DNA of 64,000 bases from JANNBN01 sp031430595 (GTDB taxonomy: Bacteria > Actinomycetota > Acidimicrobiia > Acidimicrobiales > JANYDT01): the NCBI GenBank assembly GCA_031430595.1, contig JANPBU010000002.1:76535-140534 (forward strand), given 5' to 3'. Positions 33,402 through 42,592 of the stretch are shown here, one piece after another. Positions within the stretch are counted from its first letter, which is position 1, and each line of letters starts with the position of its first letter. A program made the translations under genes and the position numbers. Below the pieces are notes generated by a model that ran no database searches, was not told the DNA's origin, and saw only the letters and a list, made by a program, of their open reading frames with translations.

Positions 33402-34010
33402 TTACATTTTCTGTTTGGTTAAGCCAGCTGCGAGAGCGTCGATCATCACGGTGAAGGTTCGGTCTGAGAGTAACTTGCGTTCAGGTTCGGGTTGGTCAGT
33501 ATGGCCACCTACAAGGTCAAGCGAAACCAGGCCATGTACACACGACCACATTGTCAGTGCGACGGCATCATGGTCGGACGAATTCAATTCCCCTTTGGCC
33601 GCAGAGTCACGAACGGCACCCAGTAATGCTTCGTACGACCTTGCCGCAGCAACGATCGACTCATCACTCGGCGAAAACCCCGGGATTACCTTCATGAACA
33701 TCAACTGGTACTGCATGGGGTGCGCCATAGACCAGGCTCGGTACGCCATCGCCTGCCCCTTCGCCTTGGCCAATGGTGCGGTTGCTAGTTTTGCTGTTTC
33801 AAGTGCTTCGGTAAACGACTCAAACGCGTTGCGCCAAATGGTGTCGACCAACCCGTCTTTGCCGCCGAACCATGTGTATACCCCGATGGTTGAACAGCCG
33901 GCAACGGCAGCAATTCGCCGCACCGTCATGGCTTGGTGGCCTTCGGTCGTCAATATCTTCAACCCAGCTTCGAGGATTGCAGCTTGAGTTGCTGAAGAAT
34001 CGCTTGACAT
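33402..34010 (-). CDS. TetR-family regulator of the carotenoid oxygenase gene
   Basis: 202 residues. N-terminal HTH MTVRRIAAVAGCSTIGVYTW followed by FGGKDGLVD, then a TetR_C-type ligand domain (YRAWSMAHPMQYQLMFM). The start is 60 bp from the divergent carotenoid oxygenase start, and overlapping palindromes lie between them. I infer local repression of the oxygenase and of itself, relieved by a hydrophobic ligand. Confidence 0.85.
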   Translation of the reverse strand: MSSDSSATQAAILEAGLKILTTEGHQAMTVRRIAAVAGCSTIGVYTWFGGKDGLVDTIWRNAFESFTEALETAKLATAPLAKAKGQAMAYRAWSMAHPMQYQLMFMKVIPGFSPSDESIVAAARSYEALLGAVRDSAAKGELNSSDHDAVALTMWSCVHGLVSLDLVGGHTDQPEPERKLLSDRTFTVMIDALAAGLTKQKM

Positions 34011-34030
34011 ATGGCTGCGAATATTACACT

Positions 34031-34056
34031 GTTATACTGCATAACGACGTTATAAC
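34031..34056. promoter_or_regulatory. Overlapping palindromic operators between tetR and carotenoid oxygenase
   Basis: GTTAT-ACTGC-ATAAC (34031-34045) shares its right arm with ATAAC-GAC-GTTAT (34041-34053), which itself runs into GTTATAAC (34049-34056). Three half-sites in a row suggest two mutually exclusive or cooperative repressor positions. Confidence 0.65.
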
Positions 34057-34070
34057 CACCGGAGGTTCGC

Positions 34071-35426
34071 ATGAACGTGTATTTATCTGAAAACTTTGCA
34101 CCGATCGCTGAAGAAACAACAGCCTTCGACCTTGAGGTAGTTGGCGAGTTACCCGTTGAGTTGAGCGGCCGCTACCTTCGCAACGGGCCAAACCCCATGT
34201 CTGAAGAAAACCCAGATACGTACCACTGGTTCCTGGGCGACGGTATGGTGCATGGTCTTCGATTGCAGACCGGGAAAGCCGAGTGGTATCGAAGTCGTTA
34301 TGTTGGCTCAGCAGCAACCGACAAGGCGCTCGGGCGTTCAACCACCGGGCCGAACTGGTCGGGCAATCCAACCGGACCAAACACCAACGTAGGTGGCTTC
34401 GCCGGACGCACCTGGGCGATGGTTGAAGCAGGCGGAACCCCCGTTGAACTGTCGTACGAACTCGATACCGTTGGGCGAAACGACTTTTTCGGAACGCTCC
34501 CGGGCGCGTTCACCGCTCACCCGAAGGTTGACCCATTCACTGGCGAAATGCACGCAATGGTGTATGCCCCCAGCCAGTGGTTTGATCACACCCAATATGT
34601 GGTTGTTGGTACCGATGGTCGAGTTCGAAAAACTGTTGACGTGCCTATGGGCATGTCGATGCTGCACGATATGTCACTGACGGAACGCTTTGCGATTGTG
34701 TTTGATTTCCCTGTCACCGCAAATCTTGATTTGGCCTTCGCCGGTGACCGGTTTCCGTTGAGGTGGAACCCTGATTACGGTTCCCGGGTGGGCCTACTTC
34801 CTCGTGAGGGTTGTGCTGAAGACATCATTTGGGTTGAAGGGCCGATTTGCTATGCGTTCCATCCTTTGAATGCTTACGACACTACCGATGGAAATATCGT
34901 GATTGATCTGTGTGTATACGACTCCATTTTTAAAAATGATGTGAAGGGCCCATTCGGTGACTCACTTCCAAAGCTCGAACGTTGGGTGATCAACCCGGTC
35001 GCACGCACAACATCGGTGACGGTCATCGATGAATCACCGCAAGAGTTTCCCCGCCACGCGCATTCGGTCGGAACCCGTGAGCACCGATACGGCTATGTTG
35101 CCAGTGTCGGAGCCAACAGCCTCGGCGCAACGATTAAGCACGATCTCAAAACCGGTGAACGAACCAGTTACGACTGGGGCGTTGGACGCGGCGCTGGCGA
35201 AGCCGTCTTTGTCGCCCGAAAAAACGATGGCGCCGGGCCAAGCGCTGAAGATGACGGCTGGCTGATGGCTTTCACCCATGCCCAAGACGGATCATCGACG
35301 AGTTTTGTCGTGCTTGATGCCCAAGATGTGTTGCGCGGACCGGTCGCCGAAGTCAAGATTCCGGTACGGGTTCCTTACGGATTTCACGGAAACTGGGTTA
35401 GCGACAACTCCGTTCCGCCCGAATGA
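34071..35426 (+). CDS. Carotenoid cleavage oxygenase (RPE65/lignostilbene dioxygenase family)
   Basis: 451 residues, CGGAGG site upstream. A seven-bladed propeller family with four His iron ligands, visible in TAHPKVDP, MLHDMS, YAFHPLNAYD and, at the end, YGFHGNW. The N-terminal GRYLRNGPNP is the family signature. These Fe(II) enzymes cleave double bonds in carotenoids or stilbenes. The substrate is unknown. The divergent TetR suggests induction by a substrate, more consistent with degradation than pigment biosynthesis. Confidence 0.92.
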   Translation: MNVYLSENFAPIAEETTAFDLEVVGELPVELSGRYLRNGPNPMSEENPDTYHWFLGDGMVHGLRLQTGKAEWYRSRYVGSAATDKALGRSTTGPNWSGNPTGPNTNVGGFAGRTWAMVEAGGTPVELSYELDTVGRNDFFGTLPGAFTAHPKVDPFTGEMHAMVYAPSQWFDHTQYVVVGTDGRVRKTVDVPMGMSMLHDMSLTERFAIVFDFPVTANLDLAFAGDRFPLRWNPDYGSRVGLLPREGCAEDIIWVEGPICYAFHPLNAYDTTDGNIVIDLCVYDSIFKNDVKGPFGDSLPKLERWVINPVARTTSVTVIDESPQEFPRHAHSVGTREHRYGYVASVGANSLGATIKHDLKTGERTSYDWGVGRGAGEAVFVARKNDGAGPSAEDDGWLMAFTHAQDGSSTSFVVLDAQDVLRGPVAEVKIPVRVPYGFHGNWVSDNSVPPE

Positions 35427-35462
35427 CCCTTCCGAGTCAGAAGTATGGGGCAGAATAACTAG

Positions 35463-36446
35463 ATGAGCGACGTAACCCAGGGTCCTGGTTGGTGGATGGC
35501 AAGCGACGGCAAGTGGTATCCGCCTGAAACTGCACCGGGTTGGACTGCTGCTGCACCCACGTTCCCTGCTTCGGCCCCGGCTGGTTTTCCCATGCCGGGA
35601 ACACCCGACGCGGGGGTTCAAGCAGACGTTGCACCATCGCAGTTCCCGACTCCAAGCGCGCCGTCGATGCCAACGCCGGAGATGCCTACCCCGGCGACCC
35701 CATCTATGCCATCCATGCCTGCGCCGTCGTATGCGCCGCCTGCATTCGGATCACCTCCAGTGATGCCGGCCCCGTCCTACGCACCACCCGCTGCCCCTGG
35801 CTTTCCGCCTCCCGGGTTTCCGGCGGCTGGCCCAGGGTTTCCGCAAGCCAGCCCGGGGTTTCCGCAAACCCCCGGTTTCCCGGTGACCGGTCCGGGTTAT
35901 GCGCCTGGTTTCCCCGGTGGGCCCGTTAAGCAGTCGAACGGCCCGGCGATTGGTGCACTCATTCTGGGTATCCTCGCCATATTGACCGGTTGGATTTTCA
36001 TCGGGGCAGCGTTCGGTGTTGTTGGTCTTATTCTCGGGTTCCTCGGGCTCAAGAAATCCAAGTCGATTGGCGCTGGCAAGGGAATGTCGATCGCTGGAAT
36101 CGTGCTGTCGATTCTTGGCATCCTGAGCGCTGTCGCAGTGGGCGTGTTGATCAAGAAGGTGGTTGACAAGGTCGACGTTGCAGACCCGAACACCTACTCA
36201 ATTTCAACGACTTCATGTTCTGTGATTGGAGATCAATTGACGGCTGCAGGAGAAATCACCAACAAGACAACCGAAGGAAAAACGTTCATCGTGCTTATTC
36301 AGGCTGGTTCGACAAGCGCTCAATCGTTTGTCACAACAGACCCAAATCAGACGGTTCCCTGGTCAATAGACCAACCCGTCACCGGTGCAACAGCGTGCGG
36401 CGAAACGTCAGTCCGTAACTTTTTCAACATCGACTTAAACAGCTAG
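35463..36446 (+). CDS. Proline-rich DUF2510/DUF4190-like membrane protein
   Basis: 327 residues. The N-terminus GPGWWMASDGKWYPPE is the short Trp motif frequent in actinobacterial membrane proteins. Residues ~30-155 are Pro/Gly/Phe-rich with repeated PSYAPP and PGFP units. Two hydrophobic hairpins follow (IGALILGILAILTGWIF and MSIAGIVLSILGILSAVAVG), then an extracellular ~90-residue domain with two Cys. The Pro-rich arm probably lies in the cytoplasm. Function unknown. The end overlaps the convergent MFS gene by 12 nt. Confidence 0.75.
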   Translation: MSDVTQGPGWWMASDGKWYPPETAPGWTAAAPTFPASAPAGFPMPGTPDAGVQADVAPSQFPTPSAPSMPTPEMPTPATPSMPSMPAPSYAPPAFGSPPVMPAPSYAPPAAPGFPPPGFPAAGPGFPQASPGFPQTPGFPVTGPGYAPGFPGGPVKQSNGPAIGALILGILAILTGWIFIGAAFGVVGLILGFLGLKKSKSIGAGKGMSIAGIVLSILGILSAVAVGVLIKKVVDKVDVADPNTYSISTTSCSVIGDQLTAAGEITNKTTEGKTFIVLIQAGSTSAQSFVTTDPNQTVPWSIDQPVTGATACGETSVRNFFNIDLNS

Positions 36447-37736
36447 CTGCGACGGAGTTGATGTTCTTGCAGCATCGTCGAACCGGTTGACTCGGCGGAG
36501 TGTCGGGAAGAATTTCCAGAAAATGGCCACTACGACCATCGTCAATAAGCCACCCGACACAATGCCGCCTCTGGTTCCAAGGAACTGACCAGCAACCCCC
36601 GACTCGGCCGCGCCCAATTCGTTCGACGCACCGATGAACACGTTTTCAACTGCCGATACACGACCCTGCTGATCGGTCGGGGTAACAAGCGGAACCAGTG
36701 TTGACCGTATAAACACCGACACCGAATCAGCACCCATCAAGCCAGCATGCGCGAGGCACGCCACCCATAACGTTTGGGCCAGCCCAAGCATGACCGTGAA
36801 TACCCCAAACAGACCCACCACGAACATAAGTATTGGCCCAATGTTTTGGGTCAGTGGTTTTCGAGTGAGTGCCAGGGCGACAAGTACTGCACCGACGCCA
36901 CCAGCCGAGCGAAGTAAACCCTGGTTCCAGGCATCGAGACCTAACTCGTTTTTTGAGAGCCGGGGCAGCAGCGCAATTGCGCCACCAAACAAAACGGCGG
37001 CCAAATCGAGGGCGATCGCCCCAAGCAGGATTGGGTTCGTACGAATGATCGTCAGTCCCTCGATGGCTTCGGCAAAGGTTGGTTTCTCGGTCGGTACGTG
37101 CGCCAGGTGAGCCCGACCTACTTCGCGTGGAATGAACGATGTTGCTAACAGGGCCGTTGCGACGAGCCCTGCCCCGCAAAGAAATGACCACTTCGGGGCA
37201 ATTCCGTAGGTAAAAAACAGCAACGGTCCGAGGGCAAAGGCAACCTGCCACGAAGCGGAGTAGAACGACATCGCACGAGGAAGTTGGGCTGGGGTAACTG
37301 CGGCGGGGATCATCGGACGATTCGAAGGTGACATAAATGCCCGAATAGTTCCTGCACCGATGGCTCCTAAGTAATAGGGCCAGAGGCGGGTGTCACTGCC
37401 CGACGAGTTGATGAAGAACAACAACATGAAGACCACTGCCGCAAACTGTGACAACATTACTGTGCGCTTACGATCGCGACGATCGGACACCGAGCCGGTA
37501 ACGAGTACCAAACTGGCAACGGGAATGAACTCGGCTAGGCCAAAGAGGCCGAGAAGAATCGCTTTGTCGCCGATGTCGTTGATTCGGTTAGCCATTGACA
37601 CAATGGTGAGGCCCCAGCCCGCAGAGTACAACGCCAACCCACTGCATACAGCAGTAACTGTGCGTTTCGCAGCGGGGGTCCACGATGCAAGTGCCGTGGG
37701 GTCGACGACGTGTTCAGAAGGTACTTCGGGTGGCAT
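36435..37736 (-). CDS. Major facilitator superfamily transporter
   Basis: 433 residues with about twelve membrane segments. The loop 2-3 motif A appears as GSVSDRRDRKRTVML. A central cytoplasmic loop follows IPREVGRAHLAHVPTEKPTF. The ATG at 37736 is 58 bp downstream of the urease-like alpha gene's stop on the same strand, so it might be co-transcribed with that pair. The substrate cannot be assigned. If linked to the urease-like enzyme, amide or urea-derivative uptake is conceivable. Confidence 0.85.
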   Translation of the reverse strand: MPPEVPSEHVVDPTALASWTPAAKRTVTAVCSGLALYSAGWGLTIVSMANRINDIGDKAILLGLFGLAEFIPVASLVLVTGSVSDRRDRKRTVMLSQFAAVVFMLLFFINSSGSDTRLWPYYLGAIGAGTIRAFMSPSNRPMIPAAVTPAQLPRAMSFYSASWQVAFALGPLLFFTYGIAPKWSFLCGAGLVATALLATSFIPREVGRAHLAHVPTEKPTFAEAIEGLTIIRTNPILLGAIALDLAAVLFGGAIALLPRLSKNELGLDAWNQGLLRSAGGVGAVLVALALTRKPLTQNIGPILMFVVGLFGVFTVMLGLAQTLWVACLAHAGLMGADSVSVFIRSTLVPLVTPTDQQGRVSAVENVFIGASNELGAAESGVAGQFLGTRGGIVSGGLLTMVVVAIFWKFFPTLRRVNRFDDAARTSTPSQLAV

Positions 37737-37793
37737 GGTGTCGATTCGAGGTGAGAGAAAATCTCGGGTTGTTTTAGAGAAAGTCTTGGGTGT

Positions 37794-39548
37794 TTAGAGA
37801 AAGTACAGACGGCTGAGAGAAACGGTGTCTGCAGGGTCTGTGTACACAGACTGTCCGTCGAGGGTAACGCGTCCGGTGCGCGCATCGACATCGACATTTC
37901 CCAGGCGAGTGTTGTGAACGAAACTAGACGGCCCAATACCACGTGTACCTACGACCCCTACTCGACGTCGTCTTGTCGTCATATTGTCGTTCTCGGTGCT
38001 GGCTGCCGCCTGGCTGACGAAGGCAACTGACAGGTCAGCCGCCGTTGCACCAAATGAACCGAATTGTGGCCCGAGCACGAGCGGTTCGCAAGAATCGGTT
38101 GAGGCGTTCGGGTCGCCCGTTACCCCATAGGCCGGGAAGCCAGCCTTGAGTACAAGTTGAGGCTTTGCCCCGAAGAACGCCGGTTTCCACAGCACAATGT
38201 CGGCAAGCTTCCCGATTTCGATCGACCCAATTTCATGGCTCAGACCATGGGCAATAGCCGGATTGATTGTTAGCTTGGCAATGTATCGGCGCACCCGATC
38301 GTTGTCGTGAAACGTGGGGCCTTCATCAAGATCGGCCTTCATATTGGAAGCGAGTTGAAACGTACGGCGGAATGTTTCACCGGCCCTACCCATACCCTGA
38401 GCATCGGAAGAAGTGATGCCAATAACCCCCAGGTCATGCAGCACCCCTTCGGCACCCATGGTTCCACCCCGAATTCTATCGGTGACCATATGGTGATCAC
38501 TGTGCGAATGATGGTTGAGGCCATGCGCCGCGAAAATCATTTCGTAGTGCTCGTCGAGTGCATCGCGACCAAAGGGGAGCGTTGGGTTGGTGGAAGAACC
38601 CAGCACGTTCGCCACGCCAGCGAGCTTCAGAACGTTAGGTACATGGCCGCCGCCGCAGCCTTCGATATGAAACGCGTGGATAGTTCGACCGTCAAGCACC
38701 GACAGCGTATCTTCCACCGAAAGGCATTCATTCAAACCGTCTGTATGCAGGGCAACTTGTACGTCGTAATCTTCAGCGACGCGCAGTGCTGTGTCGAGCG
38801 CCGTTGCATGAGCACCCATATCTTCGTGCACCTTAAATCCGCACGCCCCGCCTTCAACGAGGGCTTCGACAAGCGGGGCGTCGTTCGAAGAAGAGCCGCG
38901 AGCCAAAAACCCTATGTTCACAGGCCATCGATCAAAACTATTAAAGGCGTGACGTAGTGCCCAGGGTGAATTAACACCCACCCCCCAAACTGGACCAAAC
39001 TCTTGGCCAATAATCGTGGTTACTCCAGAGGCCAGCGATGCCTCCATGATTCGCGGCGAAAGTAGGTGCACGTGAGTATCGATTGCTCCGGCTGTTGCGA
39101 TCAAACCCTCACCAGACACAATGGTGGTCCCTGTGCCCACCACTACGTCGACGTCATCCAAGGTGTTTGGGTTACCTGCTCGGCCGATCGAGTGAATCCG
39201 ACCGCCGCGAAGCCCAATCGAAACCTTCCCCACCCGGTGCATTGCATCGATGAGTAAGACGTTCGAAATCACCACATCGCACGTGTCTCGAACCGCTGAC
39301 GCTTTGAGGGCCATTCCGTCGCGGGCAGTTTTGGCGAACCCTGCAATGAACTCGTTACCCCGAAGCTGCGAGTCGTATTCGACAAGAACCACTAATCCGG
39401 TGTCACCGAGGCGAACCCGGTCACCAACCGTCGGCCCATGAATGGCGGCGTACTCATCGGGCAGGATGTCGTGGGGGTTCGTATGTGTATGGGGTACATC
39501 GCCCGAGTCGTGTGCATGGGTGAGCCCGTCATGGTGGTGGTGGCTCAT
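37794..39548 (-). CDS. Non-canonical urease alpha subunit homologue
   Basis: 584 residues. Nickel ligands of urease are all kept: His159 and His161 (DTHVH), the carbamylated Lys239 (GFKVHED), His268, His294 and Asp382 (SSDAQGMGR). The mobile flap is altered: the usual MVCHHL is FAAHGL, so the flap Cys is Ala341 and the following His321-equivalent is Gly343, while His342 (catalytic His320 equivalent) remains. The first 26 residues hold nine His, a possible nickel-binding tail. No ureD, E, F or G gene lies nearby. It overlaps the fused gamma-beta gene by 4 nt. Ureolysis is uncertain. A related amidohydrolase reaction is possible. Confidence 0.85.
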   Translation of the reverse strand: MSHHHHDGLTHAHDSGDVPHTHTNPHDILPDEYAAIHGPTVGDRVRLGDTGLVVLVEYDSQLRGNEFIAGFAKTARDGMALKASAVRDTCDVVISNVLLIDAMHRVGKVSIGLRGGRIHSIGRAGNPNTLDDVDVVVGTGTTIVSGEGLIATAGAIDTHVHLLSPRIMEASLASGVTTIIGQEFGPVWGVGVNSPWALRHAFNSFDRWPVNIGFLARGSSSNDAPLVEALVEGGACGFKVHEDMGAHATALDTALRVAEDYDVQVALHTDGLNECLSVEDTLSVLDGRTIHAFHIEGCGGGHVPNVLKLAGVANVLGSSTNPTLPFGRDALDEHYEMIFAAHGLNHHSHSDHHMVTDRIRGGTMGAEGVLHDLGVIGITSSDAQGMGRAGETFRRTFQLASNMKADLDEGPTFHDNDRVRRYIAKLTINPAIAHGLSHEIGSIEIGKLADIVLWKPAFFGAKPQLVLKAGFPAYGVTGDPNASTDSCEPLVLGPQFGSFGATAADLSVAFVSQAAASTENDNMTTRRRRVGVVGTRGIGPSSFVHNTRLGNVDVDARTGRVTLDGQSVYTDPADTVSLSRLYFL

Positions 39549-40243
39549 GACGTTGCTCCTAGGTAGCCGTTTGCCGCGGCGCGAACGAGAGCGGCCTCTT
39601 TTGCCCCTGGTGCATCGAGGGGTCCGTCGACGAGGCCAGCGAATCCAATCGCTACCCGTTCTCCACCGATTGGAACGAGCGAGGCGGCAATCACCGCCCC
39701 CGGATCAAACCGTTGGACTGAACCAGCTGGAATCGCAAGCCTCATTCCGTAAGCAGTTGAGCGATCGAATTGCATTCGAGGGTTGATTTCGAAAAAGTGG
39801 AAGTGGCTCGAAATACTCACCGGGACAGCAGAGGTGTTAGTAACCAAAACAACGACGACAGGCTCGTTCGAGGTTGGGCTTTCGGCAGGCTGGGCGGCAT
39901 CGATTGCACCCGGCCCCTCGAAACCAAGACCGACAGCCGCCTCACCGAACGGATGTCTCACAACGACCATTCGAGTGCCGTCATCAAATATGGCTTCGAC
40001 CTTCACTTCGGTCACAATGTCGACGACGCCAGGTAGAACATCGATGGCCCCAAGCACGGTTGCCCCTGCCCTAGCCGCATCGATCAAACGTGCGCCGTCT
40101 CGAGCGGCTTCGCACACCGTGTCGGCGATTAAGGCGGTGGCTTCGGGAACGTTGAGCTTCAGGCCACGGGTACGCCGGGCGCGTGCCAGTTCTGCTGCAG
40201 TGAAGATCAGTAACCGATCACGTTCGGTGGGGGTCAACCTCAT
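39545..40243 (-). CDS. Fused urease gamma-beta subunit homologue
   Basis: 232 residues. Residues 1-100 match UreA (MRLTPTERDRLLIF, LNVPEATALI, then DGTRMVVVRHPF). After an Ala/Pro linker, residues ~130-232 match UreB (VLVTNTSAVPVSISSHFHFF, NPRMQFDR, GMRLAIPAGSVQRF). A gamma-beta fusion is known from Helicobacter and from the second, accessory-gene-poor ureases of actinobacteria. The overlap with the alpha gene (ATGA) means both are translated together. Expected to form the (alpha-gamma/beta)3 core. Confidence 0.88.
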   Translation of the reverse strand: MRLTPTERDRLLIFTAAELARARRTRGLKLNVPEATALIADTVCEAARDGARLIDAARAGATVLGAIDVLPGVVDIVTEVKVEAIFDDGTRMVVVRHPFGEAAVGLGFEGPGAIDAAQPAESPTSNEPVVVVLVTNTSAVPVSISSHFHFFEINPRMQFDRSTAYGMRLAIPAGSVQRFDPGAVIAASLVPIGGERVAIGFAGLVDGPLDAPGAKEAALVRAAANGYLGATS

Positions 40244-40344
40244 ACAAGCAACCTACGCGAAGACCGAGCCGAATGGATGCTGTCGCCCTTTTATCTCACC
40301 TGCTCCACGCCGTCCGGACGCGTTTTGTTGAACCTCGCTGACTG

Positions 40345-40430
40345 ACGCCCAAAACACCCAACAACGGGTGAAATTATGCCTGAAAATCGCCTCGCTTGGG
40401 TGTTTTGGGTGTTTTGGGTGTTTTGGGCGT
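40345..40430. repeat. 17-bp inverted repeat with 9-bp tandem array in the right arm
   Basis: ACGCCCAAAACACCCAA (40345-40361) pairs perfectly with TTGGGTGTTTTGGGCGT (40414-40430). The right arm sits in three consecutive TGTTTTGGG units (40401-40427). It lies between two genes transcribed leftward, upstream of the urease-like operon and after the methyltransferase stop. It could be that gene's terminator. Confidence 0.85.
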
Positions 40431-40511
40431 GAGGCGGGTGAGTTGTTTTCGGTGTCGTTGACAGCACCCGGTCGGCCCAAACACTTGCGCCCAGCTTTTC
40501 CTTGGGACCGA

Positions 40512-41414
40512 TCAGGTCGGTGCCTTGATGAAAGTCAACTCGTGTTTGTTGTTATGTAAGTGAACGACGCGACCGCCCGGAAGGTCTGCGAACTTACGAA
40601 CACCGTCGTGGTCAGTTTCACCTTGCAGCTTGATCGTGCACACAATTATGTCTGCGTAGTCGTACCAGTTCTTGACCATTCGAAGAATCTTTTCGGGGTA
40701 CCCAATGATGTCGGAACAAAGCCAGTCGACCCGACCGTAAGTACGCGGATCAAGCCCAAACGCACTCTCTCCTCTGAAGGTCACGTTTGGCATACGGTCA
40801 ACCTTCGCATCGAGCGGGGCCCTGTCAACGGCCAGCACCTCTGCCCCAAATTGAGCGAGGGTCCATGTCCAACCACCGGGGCTCGCCCCAAGATCTAGAC
40901 AACGCTGTCCGGGTTGCGGGGTTTTGCGAATCAGCGCAATCGACTCCCATAGTTTCAGGTATGCGCGGTTTGGTGGACCGGTTCGATCTTCAACAAATGT
41001 CGGCTTTCCGTTCGCAAACGGGCTGGAACATCGAGAAGCAATAAGCATCGAAGTGGATGACAGCAGCGTCCATGACCCGAGTGCAGAAGTGGGGGCCGGT
41101 TGCCCGAGTTCAAGGGCTTTGAATGAAAGGTACGGCAATTTTTCGGTGATTAAACCGGCCCGACCTCGATGGTCGACTTCGTAACAGGCCCAGTTTCGTT
41201 GCCGAGAACGCAGCGCTTTGGCACCGTCACCAATCGACGCAATCGAAACAACCTCAGTATCGAACCACGTGTTGATCGACCAGGCAGCTTCAATAGCTGG
41301 CGCTTCAGTGATGAACAGTTCGCCGGTTGCGTCAACAATGGTGATGCCTGCCAGTTTCAACTCGTCAATGAGTTGCTGCTCATACCCAACGGCGGCTAGG
41401 TAAGCAGTACTCAT
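40512..41414 (-). CDS. RlmM/FtsJ-like SAM-dependent RNA 2'-O-methyltransferase
   Basis: 300 residues. An N-terminal THUMP-like or substrate domain (~150 residues) is followed by a Rossmann methyltransferase with motif I CLDLGASPGGWTWTLAQFG, then AVDRAPLD and LCSDIIGYPEK. The arrangement resembles RlmM, which methylates the 23S rRNA, though it is shorter. Lys and Asp residues of the KDKE tetrad type are present, but I cannot align all four. Overlaps the endonuclease/phosphatase gene by 4 nt. Confidence 0.78.
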   Translation of the reverse strand: MSTAYLAAVGYEQQLIDELKLAGITIVDATGELFITEAPAIEAAWSINTWFDTEVVSIASIGDGAKALRSRQRNWACYEVDHRGRAGLITEKLPYLSFKALELGQPAPTSALGSWTLLSSTSMLIASRCSSPFANGKPTFVEDRTGPPNRAYLKLWESIALIRKTPQPGQRCLDLGASPGGWTWTLAQFGAEVLAVDRAPLDAKVDRMPNVTFRGESAFGLDPRTYGRVDWLCSDIIGYPEKILRMVKNWYDYADIIVCTIKLQGETDHDGVRKFADLPGGRVVHLHNNKHELTFIKAPT

Positions 41415-42163
41415 GCGACGTCGAACGTAACCCGTAGACCAACGTGGTCGGAAGGGGGTCCGTTGAGCCCGGCCACTTCGTCAATACCTATACCTTCAAG
41501 AGCGCGAGCGACCAGCCCCTCACCAAACCAAACTCGATCGAATCGTGCCCCGTGGGTGCCAGACCTCCAGGTTCGTCGAAGTCTCGCTGGTTCGCCAACG
41601 GTTTCCCATGCGTCAGTCACCATCGTGGTTGACCGAAGGGCATCCCATTCAGCTGTACGCATATTAGTGTCACCAGCGAAAACTGCTCGTGGCCCCATTG
41701 AGGCCATCACCTGTCGAGCTTGGGCCAAGCGATTTTCGCGCTGTTCAGCTCCGCTATCGAAGTGGGCGGTAAGTACACTTAGTTCCCCGATCGCCTCATC
41801 GTTAGTCGCTATATCGACACTCTGCAGTTCACGGCCAAATACCGACCGGCTGAGTGGGCTGGTGTGAGCCCGCAAGATCGAATGATGCCCGAGCACAGCT
41901 ACAACCTCAAAGATCTGCCGGTCTGGCGGGGTTTTCGGATACAACTTGTACCCGGCCCGTTGAAGGTGTGGGGCCAGGTGAGCCAGAAAGGTTCGTTCAA
42001 CAACCTCTTGGAATACCAGCACGTCGGGGGGTAACGACGCCGGAACCCCGGCGGTCAACTGCGCCAGGGTGATTCCGGCGACCGAAAGAAACACAGCGGC
42101 TTCGGTTCGATCATCGAGTTGGTCGTTGTCGAGCCCATTCAAATTCCAAGTCAGTAAGCGCAC
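41411..42163 (-). CDS. Endonuclease/exonuclease/phosphatase-family protein
   Basis: 250 residues with the EEP fold signatures in order: TWNLNGLDNDQ at the start, VLVFQEVVER (metal-binding Glu), LTAHFDSG, FAGDTNMRTAEW, and GPPSDHVGLRV with the catalytic Asp-His near the end. The subgroup resembles TDP2-like phosphodiesterases acting on damaged DNA ends, but many EEP proteins have other substrates. It is translationally coupled to the downstream RNA methyltransferase gene. Confidence 0.82.
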   Translation of the reverse strand: MRLLTWNLNGLDNDQLDDRTEAAVFLSVAGITLAQLTAGVPASLPPDVLVFQEVVERTFLAHLAPHLQRAGYKLYPKTPPDRQIFEVVAVLGHHSILRAHTSPLSRSVFGRELQSVDIATNDEAIGELSVLTAHFDSGAEQRENRLAQARQVMASMGPRAVFAGDTNMRTAEWDALRSTTMVTDAWETVGEPARLRRTWRSGTHGARFDRVWFGEGLVARALEGIGIDEVAGLNGPPSDHVGLRVTFDVA

Positions 42164-42178
42164 GAAAATAACAACTAG

Positions 42179-42463
42179 TCAGCTATTCGGTGTTTCGTGT
42201 AGGTGTTCGTTCATCATGCGCATCAGGTCGTAAATCTCTTTGCATTGCTGACAAACCGGCAGTTGCTTCGGGTCTCGTTGCGGCACAAACACATAGCCAC
42301 ATAACGCCGTGAGGGGCGTTCCTTCTATCCGGGCCTGAAGCACGACTGCAGTGGCAGTTTGACCCGGCTCGGTTTTCACAATGTGAGCACATTTGCCGTT
42401 GTCAAGTTTGCTTCGCTCGTCGGTGACGGTCCCGGTTCGGCGATCGGTATCTACAGCTGCCAT
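42179..42463 (-). CDS. DUF3039-family small protein
   Basis: 94 residues. The pattern KCAHIV, IEGTPLTALCGYVFVP, RDPKQLPVCQQCKEIYDLM gives four metal-ligand candidates (Cys-His, Cys, CxxC) and matches DUF3039, a family confined mainly to actinobacteria. Function unknown; a small zinc protein by motif. It lies 15 bp upstream of the nuclease/phosphatase gene on the same strand, so probably in one operon with it and the methyltransferase. Confidence 0.8.
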   Translation of the reverse strand: MAAVDTDRRTGTVTDERSKLDNGKCAHIVKTEPGQTATAVVLQARIEGTPLTALCGYVFVPQRDPKQLPVCQQCKEIYDLMRMMNEHLHETPNS

Positions 42464-42592
42464 ACCTTGAAACTAGCAACCAGAATCGGTTGAGTTGGCC
42501 TAGAAGACAACTCGCAGTTGCCAACGAGGACGACTACAACGAGCGCCGTAAAGAAATCACTGAACATGGATACGGTGACCACATCTGAATCC

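Noticed and set aside
34024..34380. Minus-strand open frame overlapping the carotenoid oxygenase start
   Set aside because: Shadow frame over a well-supported gene and its operator.
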